NCBI GenBank assembly: GCA_963732855.1 | Contig: CAVTBB010000003.1 | Location: forward strand, 124,001 to 188,000 | Direction: 5' to 3' | DNA length: 64,000 bases | DNA from: DASXVU01 sp963732855 | GTDB taxonomy: Archaea > Thermoplasmatota > Thermoplasmata > Methanomassiliicoccales > UBA472 | Shown: piece after piece, positions 45,882 to 54,306 of the stretch | Numbering within the stretch: the stretch's first letter is position 1 | Layout of the letters: every line of letters begins with the position of its first letter | Notes under the pieces: model-generated | What the model was told of the DNA's origin: nothing | Database searches by the model: none | Seen by the model: only the letters and a program-made list of their open reading frames with translations | Translations under genes and position numbers: made by a program

Positions 45882-46273
45882 GCCTTAGGCTCCTCTTTCT
45901 TTATGAGGTCCTCGATGGGCTTGGAACCCTGGGTCGAGATTTTCATGTTCAGCTGGACGGTGTCCGGAGCGATGGTATTTCCCCTCATGGACTTCCGCCT
46001 CCTCAATCCGCCTTCGGTCGACTGGAACCCAGTGCTCGTGGCGGTGAGCAGCTTCTTCCTCCTCGGTCCGGGGAGGTCCTTCCTCATCGGGAAGCCGTCC
46101 TTGTCGCTTCCACCAGTGATCGCGAGCTTGTAGCCTGGAAGTCCAACGAAGATGCCGTCAACGACATCCCCGATCTTCTTCCCGATCAGGGAGTTGGCGT
46201 GGTGGCCAGTAACTGCCACCTGGTACGACTTACCGTTCTTTCCATCATTAATAACGGCTTTAAATTCAACCAT
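45878..46273 (-). CDS. rps6e: Ribosomal protein S6e
   Basis: 131 residues, the archaeal short form of S6e. Characteristic stretches are VAVTGHHANSLIGKKIGDVVDG, YKLAITGGSDKDGFPMRKDLPG and RRRKSMRGNTIAPDTVQLNMKI. ATG 46273 has AGGTGAT at good spacing, and a TATA-like TTATTTAAGG lies about 37-47 nt upstream, so this first gene of the cluster has a short leader with a ribosome site. aIF2-gamma overlaps its end. Confidence 0.95.
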   Translation of the reverse strand: MVEFKAVINDGKNGKSYQVAVTGHHANSLIGKKIGDVVDGIFVGLPGYKLAITGGSDKDGFPMRKDLPGPRRKKLLTATSTGFQSTEGGLRRRKSMRGNTIAPDTVQLNMKISTQGSKPIEDLIKKEEPKA

Positions 46274-46599
46274 ACTATCACCTGTGAGTATCTCGCCCTA
46301 ATGTAGTTCGCCTTAAATAACTATTGGTGTCACGAATGACTCATAATTGCACATGGCAATAAGAGACACCAGCAATGTTGAGGCGGCGGTCCTAAACCCT
46401 ACTTCCGGTCGAGACAGGAAGGCTCAACGGAGGGCAAGTATGTTGACCCCCAAGGAGGCCCGACCCATATTACTTTTTGCCCAGTGACGGGAAAAATCCA
46501 CGTTAGGCCTGACTTGAACTCCTTGCGATATGGAATCCCCTCGGATCGGCCTCATATTGGCGTCGAATAACGAGGAGGCAGAAAAAGATTAACGACCGG
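46274..46599. other. Divergent intergenic region, S6e and DMT promoters
   Basis: The left end holds the S6e promoter (TATA-like box at about 46310-46320). A 44-codon frame at 46353-46487 has no ribosome site and little coding character. CGAGGAGGC near 46571 could be leader sequence of the rightward transporter gene. Nothing else is recognisable. Confidence 0.4.
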
Positions 46600-47673
46600 A
46601 TGACGGTGGCGACAATCGACATGAGGGACAAACTACGGCCGGTAGCGATCATCGCGGTATCCGCCGCCCTGTTCGGCGTCAGTGCCCCTCTGGCAAAGTT
46701 GCTGGTCGAAGATATGCCGGCGACAGAACTGGCTGGGCTATTATACCTGGGGGCGTTCCTGGGCTTGGGCCTCTATGTAGCGATCAGCAGGATCGCCGGC
46801 AAGGAACGTAGTTACGAACCAATCGCCAAGAATGACGCGAAGTGGCTACTGGGCTCCATCATCTCAGGGGGCATTATGGCCCCGATCCTGATGGTGAGCG
46901 GGCTTATGCTGATCTCCGGTTTCACCGCATCGCTCCTGCTCAACCTTGAGGGAGTGTTCACCGCATTGCTGGCCGTGACCATCTTCCGGGAGAAGGAAGG
47001 CAGACGTCTATGGGTAGCGTTACTGATCATGACACTTGCCAGCGTGCTATTGACCTATGATCCTTCTAACGGGGCTTTCCGGATCGAAGGAACGCTTCTA
47101 CTGGTCGGCGCGATGCTGTGCTGGGGGCTGGACAATAACCTGACCCAGAAAATTTCCGGCAGGGACCCGGTCCAGATATCAATGATGAAAGGGGTGGTGG
47201 CGGGGAGCGCCTCCATCGGGATCACGCTGTTGATAGGCTCGCCGCTCGTATTTGGCGATAGCATGGTCTATGCCTTGGTCCTCGGTGCCTTTAGCTATGG
47301 CGCCTCGCTCGTCCTGTTTATCGTGGCGCTCAGCAAGATGGGGTCGGCCCGGACCGCAGCGTTGTTCGCCATTGGACCTTTCATTGGCGCAGCCGTATCC
47401 ATTCCGTTGCTCGGGGAACCGCTGGGGTGGTTCATGCTACCCTCGGCGATCATGATGGGGTTCGGGGTTTGGTTGATAACTCGAGAGAAGCATGCGCACG
47501 AGCACCACCACCCGGCTGTAACGCACACCCATCCGCATGACCATGATGATCCTCACCATCAACATCATCCGGGAGAAACGATCGCTGGGACACATTCCCA
47601 TGTCCATGTCCACGAGGAGATGGCCCATAGCCATGCCCACTGGCCCGACACCAACCACGGCCACAAGCATTGA
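46600..47673 (+). CDS. DMT/EamA transporter with histidine-rich C-terminal tail
   Basis: 357 residues with ten membrane helices in two EamA repeats (start VAIIAVSAALFGVSAPLAKLL; second repeat GTLLLVGAMLCWGLDNNLTQ). These transport small metabolites, amino acids or metals. The last 60 or so residues form a cytoplasmic tail with about 23 histidines in HxH pairs (HAHEHHHP, HTHPHDHDDPHHQHH, HSHVHVH, HSHAH), which should bind Ni, Co, Zn or Cu. That makes a metal-related role or metal sensing likely. ATG 46600 is used. There is no operon partner. Confidence 0.88.
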   Translation: MTVATIDMRDKLRPVAIIAVSAALFGVSAPLAKLLVEDMPATELAGLLYLGAFLGLGLYVAISRIAGKERSYEPIAKNDAKWLLGSIISGGIMAPILMVSGLMLISGFTASLLLNLEGVFTALLAVTIFREKEGRRLWVALLIMTLASVLLTYDPSNGAFRIEGTLLLVGAMLCWGLDNNLTQKISGRDPVQISMMKGVVAGSASIGITLLIGSPLVFGDSMVYALVLGAFSYGASLVLFIVALSKMGSARTAALFAIGPFIGAAVSIPLLGEPLGWFMLPSAIMMGFGVWLITREKHAHEHHHPAVTHTHPHDHDDPHHQHHPGETIAGTHSHVHVHEEMAHSHAHWPDTNHGHKH

Positions 47674-47754
47674 AGACGCCTCTTTTATTCTGGATAACGC
47701 TTATAACATAGAGGCTGCCTTTTTCGACTAGAAGGGATTGAAACGAAAAGAACT

Positions 47755-48480
47755 ATGATATTCGTGGCATCGGCGATCGCGGTGTTATGCATGATCTTGA
47801 GCACGGCAGCTCCGGCCTTGGCTGTTGACAGCATACATCGGGAGGTCAGGGCGGGAAGTTCGACCATCGATCTGAACGGTTATGCGGTCATAGGCGAGTT
47901 TAGATCGGACCGGGACCTGCTGATCGTTCCGGACATAAGCTACACCGTTTTCACTATCGGCGACAATGGACCGGTGTACTATGACATTATGCTCATGGAC
48001 GAGAGCAATTATGCCAAGTACCAGAATCATGAGGCCTTCAACTATATTCCGAACGGATCAAAGATCGGCCAGAGCGAGCAATCCGTCAGCGTGTACAATC
48101 TAGTTCTGGCCCAAAACAACCACTATTTCCTAGTGGCGGACAACACCAATGAACCGGCGGGGGGCTCCACCCCGACCCAGGAGCTAAGGATCGGTTACGT
48201 GATTAGCGGGGTGAACCTTTCCATCGAATCGCCCTCGGGAAACGTGCTCGAGTGGATTTTAATCTTGGTAGTGGGGATTGCGGTGGTCCTTGTGGTGGTC
48301 CTGATGATCCTGTTCCTTGCCATGAGGAAAAAGAACGGCAAACAGCAGGTACCAGTCGCTCCAGCCCCGTTGCAACCTGCGATAATGCCGGCAACTGCAG
48401 AAGGAAACTGTCCGGTCTGTGGGAAGCCCGTAAAACCAGAATTTGTGGCTTGCCCGAACTGTGGCAACCGGCTGAAGTGA
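47755..48480 (+). CDS. Membrane-anchored surface protein with C-terminal zinc ribbon
   Basis: 241 residues. An N-terminal hydrophobic segment (IFVASAIAVLCMILSTAAPALA), likely a signal peptide despite lacking a basic end, leads to an exported beta-rich domain of about 140 residues. A membrane helix (WILILVVGIAVVLVVVLMILFLAM) ends in RKK, and a cytoplasmic Pro-rich linker is followed by a zinc ribbon (CPVCGKPVKPEFVACPNCGNRLK). This extracellular-sensor, anchor, zinc-ribbon order recurs in Thermoplasmatota. No precise family is recognised. ATG 47755 is the first start after an upstream stop. Confidence 0.75.
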   Translation: MIFVASAIAVLCMILSTAAPALAVDSIHREVRAGSSTIDLNGYAVIGEFRSDRDLLIVPDISYTVFTIGDNGPVYYDIMLMDESNYAKYQNHEAFNYIPNGSKIGQSEQSVSVYNLVLAQNNHYFLVADNTNEPAGGSTPTQELRIGYVISGVNLSIESPSGNVLEWILILVVGIAVVLVVVLMILFLAMRKKNGKQQVPVAPAPLQPAIMPATAEGNCPVCGKPVKPEFVACPNCGNRLK

Positions 48481-48537
48481 ACCTAGCGAAACCTTTTCCC
48501 TTCATTAAAAAAGCCCTATACTGGATTCTCATCAGGG

Positions 48538-48850
48538 ATGGCGGCATTGATCCTTCTTTGGCCAACTGGAATTGCCATCGGCAAGGTAACAGAAAAATGG
48601 AGGATCGATTTCGAAGGGGATAGAGGACTGGAGTCCGCTGGAAAATATATCGGGTTCGCAGCGAGGATGATCATTTTCTCTTTGATAAGGTCAATCAGTA
48701 TCCGGCGTTGGGTCTGATCGTGGCGACCAAGTCAATTTCCGATTAAGAGAAGGATCGAAGGAGGCTGAGTACTATCTCGTTGGGTCCATGCTCAGTTTCT
48801 CTGCCGCCATAATCATGGGCCTTCTGGCAAAAAAGATCATCTCGGCTTGA
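48538..48850 (+). pseudogene. DUF3307-like membrane protein C-terminus, two frameshifts
   Basis: Three short frames in order make one membrane protein end. ATG 48538 gives LILLWPTGIAIGKVTEKW ... KYIGFAARMIIFSL (frame stop 48717). A one-base shift near 48680 continues as DKVNQYPALGLIVATKSIS. A second, curable by one C in TCCGA near 48740, gives RLREGSKEAEYYLVGSMLSFSAAIIMGLL to TGA 48848-48850. The ATKSISR ... AEYYLVGSMLSF pattern resembles the end of DUF3307 proteins. Both breaks are in short runs, so sequence error and decay are both possible. This fills the gap 48481-48883. Confidence 0.55.
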
Positions 48851-48883
48851 GCAAGGCACCGGTACTGAACAGTCCGATAGAAC

Positions 48884-50632
48884 CTACATGCCCCAGAATC
48901 GGTCTGACTTCCTTTTGATCTCGATGGTCTCATCCAGTACCATCTTCTCATCTAGGTTGAGGTCGTAGTCGGCCAAGCCCTTCACTTCCGATTCCAGGAT
49001 ATCGACGTACAATATCGTATCGACGTCGATCTGGCGGCCCACGGTGGGACCGTCGATGGAGATGGCGATCTCCTGACCCGCGATCGCTTCCTTCAAGATG
49101 TCCTCGTTGTCGCGCAGGCTCTTGATCTTTCCGATCTCGTTGCCGTTCTGGTCGATAAGCCTCTGACCGTTGCGGATGCGCCCGGCGAGAACGCGCACGC
49201 CGACGATCGCCGGCTTGCTGACCCGGAACACGCAGTTCGGGAGCAGCCGGATCTTTCCCGGGAACGCGGTCAGCGACCTCTTGGCCAGTTCTGCTTTCCG
49301 CTTTTCCTCCGCCACCCATTTTTGGTAATCATCGATCAGACCGTATACGATGTCGTTCAGGAAGATCTTTCCCGGATAGTTAGGCAGTGCTTCTTTGGCA
49401 TCGATGAGCATGTCGATGTTGAATCCGAGGACTGCCCGGTGAAGCTCATCGTTATACGAGGAAACTTCGATCAGGTCCCTCCTAGATACGTCCCCCACCT
49501 CGTATTTGCGGATTGGGATCCCGGCCTTGGCAGCCTCGAACGCCAACGCTTCCAGCGAACCTATGGCGTCTGCCTTGATCATAACGCCAGCCTCGGCCGT
49601 CTCTATGTTCACCTTGGTCTCCTTGGTGATCTCCTCTAGGACCGCCTTCTCATTGCCCTTGATGACCCGCAGAGGTGCCCCAGCGATGACTCCTTCCAGC
49701 GTCTGGCACATGACCTTGACGCCGGCCGCGGCGGTGACCTCGACCACTGACCCGAACTTATCACGGGGGTCCCTGATCTCGTCCAATGGTTTTGGTTTGA
49801 GGATCGCCTTGACCTTCGTGATAACTGGCTTGTTCCTGGTGCCTAGTGCCACCGTGTCACCTCGGTGCAAAGTCCCTGAGTAAAGGATGACGTCCACGGT
49901 CGGTCCGAGGCCTTTCTCTTCCTTCACTTCAAGGATGGTTCCCTTGGCAGGACCTTCCTCGGTCTTCAATTCCGCCTCAAGGAAACGCTGGGCCAGGCCG
50001 ACCAGCACCAGCAGCAGGTCCGGGATGCCCTCGCCTGATTTTGCCGAGATAGGAACGAGCGCGATGTTCTTTGTGAAGTCCTCTATCCTATCATAGCGGT
50101 CGGCTGAGAGGCCCTCCATCGCCAACTTACCAGAGATATCGTACAGACGGTTGTTCACGTTCTCCACGGCGTTTTCTGGCTGTTCCTTCTCGGAGAAGAT
50201 GAACGGGGTCTTCGGGTGGGAAATCCAACCATCAACCAGGTCTATCTTGTTGAGCGCGATGATGAAAGGCGTCTTGAAGCGCCTGAGGATATGAATGGAT
50301 TCGATGGTCTGCGGTTTCGGGCCCTCGTTGATGTCGATGACCAAGATGGCAATGTCGGCCAGCGATCCTCCTCGAGCGCGCAACGATGTGAATGACTGAT
50401 GCCCGGGAGTGTCAATGAAAAGCAAACCCGGTACGTTGAACCTCTTCTTTCCCATGAGCTGGGCGCACACTTTCTCGATGTGCTCGAGCGGCACCTCGGT
50501 GGCGCCGATGTGCTGGGTGATGAAGCCAGCCTCACGCGACATGACAGTCGTGCCGCGGACGTAATCAAGCAGGCTGGTCTTGCCATGGTCGACATGACCA
50601 AGAACGCTTACGATTGGCTGCCTGATGCTCAT
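48884..50632 (-). CDS. infB: Translation initiation factor aIF5B (IF2 homologue)
   Basis: 582 residues; the GTPase that promotes subunit joining in translation initiation. The N-terminal G domain has SVLGHVDHGKTSLLDYVRG, DTPGHQSFTSLRARG and ALNKIDLV. Domain II has KGTILEVKEEKGLGPTVDVILYSG, and the C-terminal domains include NCVFRVSKPAIVGVRVLAGRI. Start 50632 places MSIRQPIVSVLGHVDHGK at the N-terminus as in other archaea; the frame is open to 50704. It is the last gene of the L7Ae cluster, though 130 nt from ndk, so it may also have its own promoter. Confidence 0.96.
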   Translation of the reverse strand: MSIRQPIVSVLGHVDHGKTSLLDYVRGTTVMSREAGFITQHIGATEVPLEHIEKVCAQLMGKKRFNVPGLLFIDTPGHQSFTSLRARGGSLADIAILVIDINEGPKPQTIESIHILRRFKTPFIIALNKIDLVDGWISHPKTPFIFSEKEQPENAVENVNNRLYDISGKLAMEGLSADRYDRIEDFTKNIALVPISAKSGEGIPDLLLVLVGLAQRFLEAELKTEEGPAKGTILEVKEEKGLGPTVDVILYSGTLHRGDTVALGTRNKPVITKVKAILKPKPLDEIRDPRDKFGSVVEVTAAAGVKVMCQTLEGVIAGAPLRVIKGNEKAVLEEITKETKVNIETAEAGVMIKADAIGSLEALAFEAAKAGIPIRKYEVGDVSRRDLIEVSSYNDELHRAVLGFNIDMLIDAKEALPNYPGKIFLNDIVYGLIDDYQKWVAEEKRKAELAKRSLTAFPGKIRLLPNCVFRVSKPAIVGVRVLAGRIRNGQRLIDQNGNEIGKIKSLRDNEDILKEAIAGQEIAISIDGPTVGRQIDVDTILYVDILESEVKGLADYDLNLDEKMVLDETIEIKRKSDRFWGM

Positions 50633-50761
50633 CTTCAATCGGATTATGGCAAACGTATTTCTATCTTTCTTAGTACTCGCTGAGGTTCGGGATGGATGCT
50701 TCAAAACCAGAGAAAAAAAATAGGTCTGGAAGAAGGTTAAGGAAAGAGTTTGCCAATCGGT

Positions 50762-51214
50762 TCACTCGAACAACCAGGAGCTGGCGTTGTACTTGTAATC
50801 CTGGAGCTCGTAGTCGTTGAAGAACAGGTTGATCTCACGCTTCGCCGATTCTGTTGAATCGGAGCCGTGCACGATATTCCTGCCCGTCTGCTGTGCCATG
50901 TCACCCCTGATGGTTCCGGGTGCGGCGTCCATAGGGTTGGTCTTGCCCATCATCGTCCTCATCGTGGCGATGATGTTGTCTCCTTCCCAGACCATGACGA
51001 GCACCGGACCGGAGGTCATGTACTGGATCAGGCCGTTGAAGAAGCCCTTTCCCTTGTGTTCGCCGTAATGGCGCTCAGCGAGCTCCTTCGGGAGCCGCAT
51101 GAACTTCATAGCGACCGGCTTGAAGCCTTTTGCTTCGAACCTGCCCAGTATCTCACCCATGAGCCCTCGCTGTATGGCGTCGGGCTTGAGCATCACGAAC
51201 GTGCGTTCGATCAT
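50762..51214 (-). CDS. ndk: Nucleoside diphosphate kinase
   Basis: 150 residues; exchanges the terminal phosphate between nucleoside tri- and diphosphates. The active-site histidine is in RNIVHGSDSTESAKREINLFF. ERTFVMLKPDAIQRGLMGEI and WEGDNIIATMRTMMGKTNP are classic. The enzyme is usually a hexamer. It lies between L24e and aIF5B, a gene order conserved in many archaea. Confidence 0.97.
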   Translation of the reverse strand: MIERTFVMLKPDAIQRGLMGEILGRFEAKGFKPVAMKFMRLPKELAERHYGEHKGKGFFNGLIQYMTSGPVLVMVWEGDNIIATMRTMMGKTNPMDAAPGTIRGDMAQQTGRNIVHGSDSTESAKREINLFFNDYELQDYKYNASSWLFE

Positions 51215-51230
51215 TCAGCTTGCCCCAGGA

Positions 51231-51602
51231 TCATGCCTCGGGAGCCTTGGCCTTCGCCTTGGCTTCCTTTGGCTTCTTTTCCTTCTTGGGCTTGGCCTTA
51301 GCTGCCGGGACCACTGCGGTCTCGGCCGGTGCCGGGAGGGCCTTTGGCTCTACCGTGGCCAGTTCAACCTTCGGCGCGGATTCCGCTGCCTTAAGGTTGC
51401 GGGCGTCCGTGGCAAGGCTCTTGCGTGCAGCGTACGCTGCGGTCCAAGTGATCTTCCTGGGAACGCGGCCCATATCGATCATGTTCTTGGAGCACTTGTT
51501 GCTGCAGAACAGGTATGTGGTCCCGTCCTTCTTGACGTACATCTTGCCGGTACCTGGCTCGATTGAAGCACCACAGAAGGTGCATATCTTTTGCTCTACC
51601 AT
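51231..51602 (-). CDS. rpl24e: Ribosomal protein L24e with long low-complexity tail
   Basis: 123 residues. The first 65 or so form the zinc-binding L24e fold: CTFCGASIEPGTGKMYVKKDG, LFCSNKCSKNM, PRKITWTAAY. Archaeal L24e is normally about 60-70 residues. Here a tail of about 55 residues rich in Ala, Pro, Lys and Glu follows (VVPAAKAKPKKEKKPKEAKAK), like the tails of some eukaryotic ribosomal proteins. It is co-transcribed with S28e and L7Ae. Confidence 0.93.
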   Translation of the reverse strand: MVEQKICTFCGASIEPGTGKMYVKKDGTTYLFCSNKCSKNMIDMGRVPRKITWTAAYAARKSLATDARNLKAAESAPKVELATVEPKALPAPAETAVVPAAKAKPKKEKKPKEAKAKAKAPEA

Positions 51603-51621
51603 TTCAAAATCACCGTCCAGT

Positions 51622-51834
51622 TTACCGTATCGATAGCTTGCGAGCCTCTCTCGAGGTCTCCCTCAGCATCAGAATGTCGCCCATGCGCACTGGCCCCATG
51701 ATATTCCTGGTGATGATTCTTCCCTTGTCGCGACCGTCTAGTACACGGACCTTGACCTGGGTAGCCTCACCTGTCATCCCGGTGCGGCCGATGATCTCGA
51801 CCACTTCCGAGGCGATGCTCTCTTCATCCACCAT
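51622..51834 (-). CDS. rps28e: Ribosomal protein S28e
   Basis: 70 residues, an OB-fold small-subunit protein: VVEIIGRTGMTGEATQVKVRVLDGRDKGRIITRNIMGPVRMGDIL, ending in LRETSREARKL. Length and motifs are standard. ATG 51834 follows the L7Ae stop by 16 nt. It is part of the L7Ae-S28e-L24e-ndk cluster. Confidence 0.97.
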   Translation of the reverse strand: MVDEESIASEVVEIIGRTGMTGEATQVKVRVLDGRDKGRIITRNIMGPVRMGDILMLRETSREARKLSIR

Positions 51835-51850
51835 GGTTTAGCACCTTACC

Positions 51851-52228
51851 TTACTTTGCTGCCCTGAGCTTCTTTGCGTTCTCGACGAGGTTGTCCAGTA
51901 CTGGCTTTCCCTTTCCAGCGTCCAGTATTGCGATGGACGCGGTGGGCTTTTCCAGTCCGCACGCGTTGCCGAGCTCCGCCTTGGATGCTACGTAAACGTA
52001 CGGGACGTTGCGCTCCTCGCACAGGAGGGGCATGTGAGCCAGAATCTCTGGGGGCTGGACGTCCTCAGCCATAACGATAAGGACCGCCTCTCCTCGCTCG
52101 ACAAGCTTGGTGACCTCATTGGTCCCCTTCTTGATCTTGCCGGTGTCGCGAGCAAGCTCGACGACCTCGTAGGCCTTGTCCTGCAGTTCCTTTGTCATCT
52201 CGAATCTAACGAATGCTGGTTTTGCCAT
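51851..52228 (-). CDS. rpl7ae: Ribosomal protein L7Ae
   Basis: 125 residues; binds kink-turns in 23S rRNA, box C/D and H/ACA guide RNAs and RNase P RNA. GTNEVTKLVERGEAVLIVMAEDVQPPEILAHMPLLCEERNVPYVYV is the signature RNA-binding region. ATG 52228 has GAGGTGAAATA upstream, a good ribosome site, located inside the end of the preceding small ORF (TAATG overlap). It leads the cluster S28e, L24e, ndk. Confidence 0.97.
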   Translation of the reverse strand: MAKPAFVRFEMTKELQDKAYEVVELARDTGKIKKGTNEVTKLVERGEAVLIVMAEDVQPPEILAHMPLLCEERNVPYVYVASKAELGNACGLEKPTASIAILDAGKGKPVLDNLVENAKKLRAAK

Positions 52229-52539
52229 TATTTCACCTCATTCGGATGTTTTACATCCTCATCATTCATTGGTAGAATGCGGAATGTGCCAAAGTCATGA
52301 TGATATTTATAACTTGTCGGAAGGACGATAGGATGCCCAATTCCCTTTAGCCAGTCGGGGAGCTTCGGTAGTTCCTGTACCCTCAATTTTCGGACCGATT
52401 CAGACCTCGTTCTGATCCGTAAGGAATACTTCTTCAGATTATTATCTTCATATAGCTCAGGTTTTCGGTCGTGCAACTCTTTCATAGTGCGAACCGAGAT
52501 TCCCAATGGAATCGAATTGACATGATTCGAATCTATCAT
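52228..52539 (-). CDS. Hypothetical protein upstream of L7Ae
   Basis: 103 residues, basic (LKKYSLRIRTRSESVRKLRVQELPKLPDWL), with no recognised family, signal peptide or membrane segment. The composition is plausible for a small nucleic-acid-binding protein. Its stop overlaps the L7Ae start (TAATG), which would couple it to the ribosomal operon. However, the stretch is AT-richer than its neighbours and the L7Ae ribosome site lies inside its end, so it could be leader sequence instead. A minus-strand TATA-like TATTTAACC near 52600 fits either reading. Confidence 0.45.
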   Translation of the reverse strand: MIDSNHVNSIPLGISVRTMKELHDRKPELYEDNNLKKYSLRIRTRSESVRKLRVQELPKLPDWLKGIGHPIVLPTSYKYHHDFGTFRILPMNDEDVKHPNEVK

Positions 52540-52630
52540 TATCGTAGAATACCTTCGAAATAGTCATTGTCCAGATATACTAACCCGTAGACTTTTATTG
52601 GTTAAATATTATGGCATACTCTGGTAACTT

Positions 52631-54268
52631 ATGAGCTGCGATAGAGAGCAAATCGAGATGCAAGGTAGGATGAGGATCGCCTTGGACATCATCGAGGAAT
52701 GCGTAGCTTTCGCCTCGATTGTCCCCGAGGTACGCTCGAACCTCGTGTATTCGAGGGAGCGCCCTCACGACCGCAACGACGTGCTGGGGATTGGCGGAAG
52801 GATTACCGTGGTCGCGGGCAAGCCGCATGCATCAGGAAATCCGACCTTCGGGGCATCCAGCCACATGGCAAGATTCCTGATCGCTATCCACGAGAGGTTC
52901 CCTGAGGTTCGGGCTGGCATCAACTTTGCTAATGATCCGGAGCTTGTCGTGTTCCTGGAGTCATATGCCAAGAAGAAAGGCTGGATATTATGCGCCATCG
53001 ACCGCTCCCATGAACCGAAGGAGGTCATCGAGGTGGAGGGTACGTCCGTTCCCTGGAAAGCAAAACAGGTGCTAAGAATATGCGGGGACATGCTTCCGAA
53101 GCTGGCCTATGAGAACGGCGCTTTAGGAAAAGAACCGGTCACGGCGTTGCTGGGCGAGGATCCGATCCAGGTGGCAGAGCAGGTCTGCGAACTGGCCAAT
53201 GAATATGCCAGGTCGAGGACTCCGCCAGCTTCAATTAAGGTGGGCAAGCTTACCCCGGAAGCTCTCGACCGGCTCGTCCTGTCCCATGTCGGCGCTTCGG
53301 ACAAGAGCGTCATTGTTCCCCCTAAGGCCGGAGTTGACTCGGGCGTGGTCGATATCGGGAACGGCATGGTCATGGTGATTGCAGAGGACCCAATATTCAC
53401 CCTTCCCGGGTTACCGCTATCCTTCTTCGGATGGGCGACCGTTCACATCGGGGCGAGCGATGTGGCGGTGATGGGTGTCAAACCACAGTACATGACGTAC
53501 ACATTGCTTCTTCCCCCTTCTACGACAGACCAGGATATCTCCGATATCGTTGGCTCGATCGACAGGGCGGCAAAGGAACTGGGCATCGCCATAGTAGGGG
53601 GCCATACGGCTTACTACCCAGGGATCTCCTCCCCTCTGGTGGGAGGAGTCACCGTATTCTCTATTGCGCCTAGGAAGGAGCTGATAACACCGATGGGGGC
53701 GAGACCTGGAGATGATGTCGTCCTTACGAAGGGGCCTGGTATCGAGGCCGTCGGCGCGCTCGCGATCATGATGAGGCAGAAGTTGAGGGGCGCGCTGGGA
53801 GACAAGATCGTAGAAAGGGCCGAGGCGCTGGCTTTGCGCATGACAGTGATCGAGGACGCGACCATCGCCAAGGCGGCAGGGGGCGTTACAAGCATGCATG
53901 ACGCTACTGAGGGAGGAGTCATGGGCGGGCTCCTCGAGGTTGCTAACGCAAGCAATGTCGGTATGAAGCTGGACGAACATCTCATGGTCTATCCTCCGGA
54001 GATCAAGGCTGTCACCGGTCATCTAGGCCTCGACCCCCTGAAAATCATATCAGAGGGTTCTCTCATCATCACTTGCGGTCCTGAATATTCCCGGAGGTTG
54101 ATCGCCCACTTGGCGCAAAGAGGAATCGACGCCTCTGTAATCGGGAAGGTAACGGACAAGAAGGAAGAGCGCACCATCACCAGGCTGGACGGAACGGAGG
54201 AGCGTCTGGAGGTACCAGTTCAGGATGAGTTCTGGCCAGAATTCTTCCGGGCTCTACAGGACCAATAA
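52631..54268 (+). CDS. ThiN domain fused to AIR synthase-related (HypE/ThiL-like) protein
   Basis: 545 residues in two parts. Residues about 15-180 match ThiN (thiamine-phosphate synthase domain): ASIVPEVRSNLVYSRERPHDRNDV, GIGGRITVVAGKPHASGNPTFGASSHMARFL, and RAGINFANDPELV. Residues about 205-545 are a PurM/AIR synthase fold like HypE: GWATVHIGASDVAVMGVKPQYMTYTLLLPP, AIVGGHTAYYPGISSPLVGG, MHDATEGGVMGGLLEVANAS. PurM-fold enzymes bind ATP and include ThiL, which phosphorylates the TMP that ThiN makes, so a coupled thiamine function is possible but unproven. A TTAAATATT box about 25 nt before ATG 52631 suggests a leaderless message. Confidence 0.85.
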   Translation: MSCDREQIEMQGRMRIALDIIEECVAFASIVPEVRSNLVYSRERPHDRNDVLGIGGRITVVAGKPHASGNPTFGASSHMARFLIAIHERFPEVRAGINFANDPELVVFLESYAKKKGWILCAIDRSHEPKEVIEVEGTSVPWKAKQVLRICGDMLPKLAYENGALGKEPVTALLGEDPIQVAEQVCELANEYARSRTPPASIKVGKLTPEALDRLVLSHVGASDKSVIVPPKAGVDSGVVDIGNGMVMVIAEDPIFTLPGLPLSFFGWATVHIGASDVAVMGVKPQYMTYTLLLPPSTTDQDISDIVGSIDRAAKELGIAIVGGHTAYYPGISSPLVGGVTVFSIAPRKELITPMGARPGDDVVLTKGPGIEAVGALAIMMRQKLRGALGDKIVERAEALALRMTVIEDATIAKAAGGVTSMHDATEGGVMGGLLEVANASNVGMKLDEHLMVYPPEIKAVTGHLGLDPLKIISEGSLIITCGPEYSRRLIAHLAQRGIDASVIGKVTDKKEERTITRLDGTEERLEVPVQDEFWPEFFRALQDQ

Positions 54269-54306
54269 GACGAATTGGGGATTGACAGAACATCGAAAAG
54301 GATGGT

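Noticed and set aside
46353..46487. 44-codon ORF between S6e and the DMT transporter
   Set aside because: No ribosome site, no hydrophobic or folded pattern, and its neighbours explain the region as promoter space.
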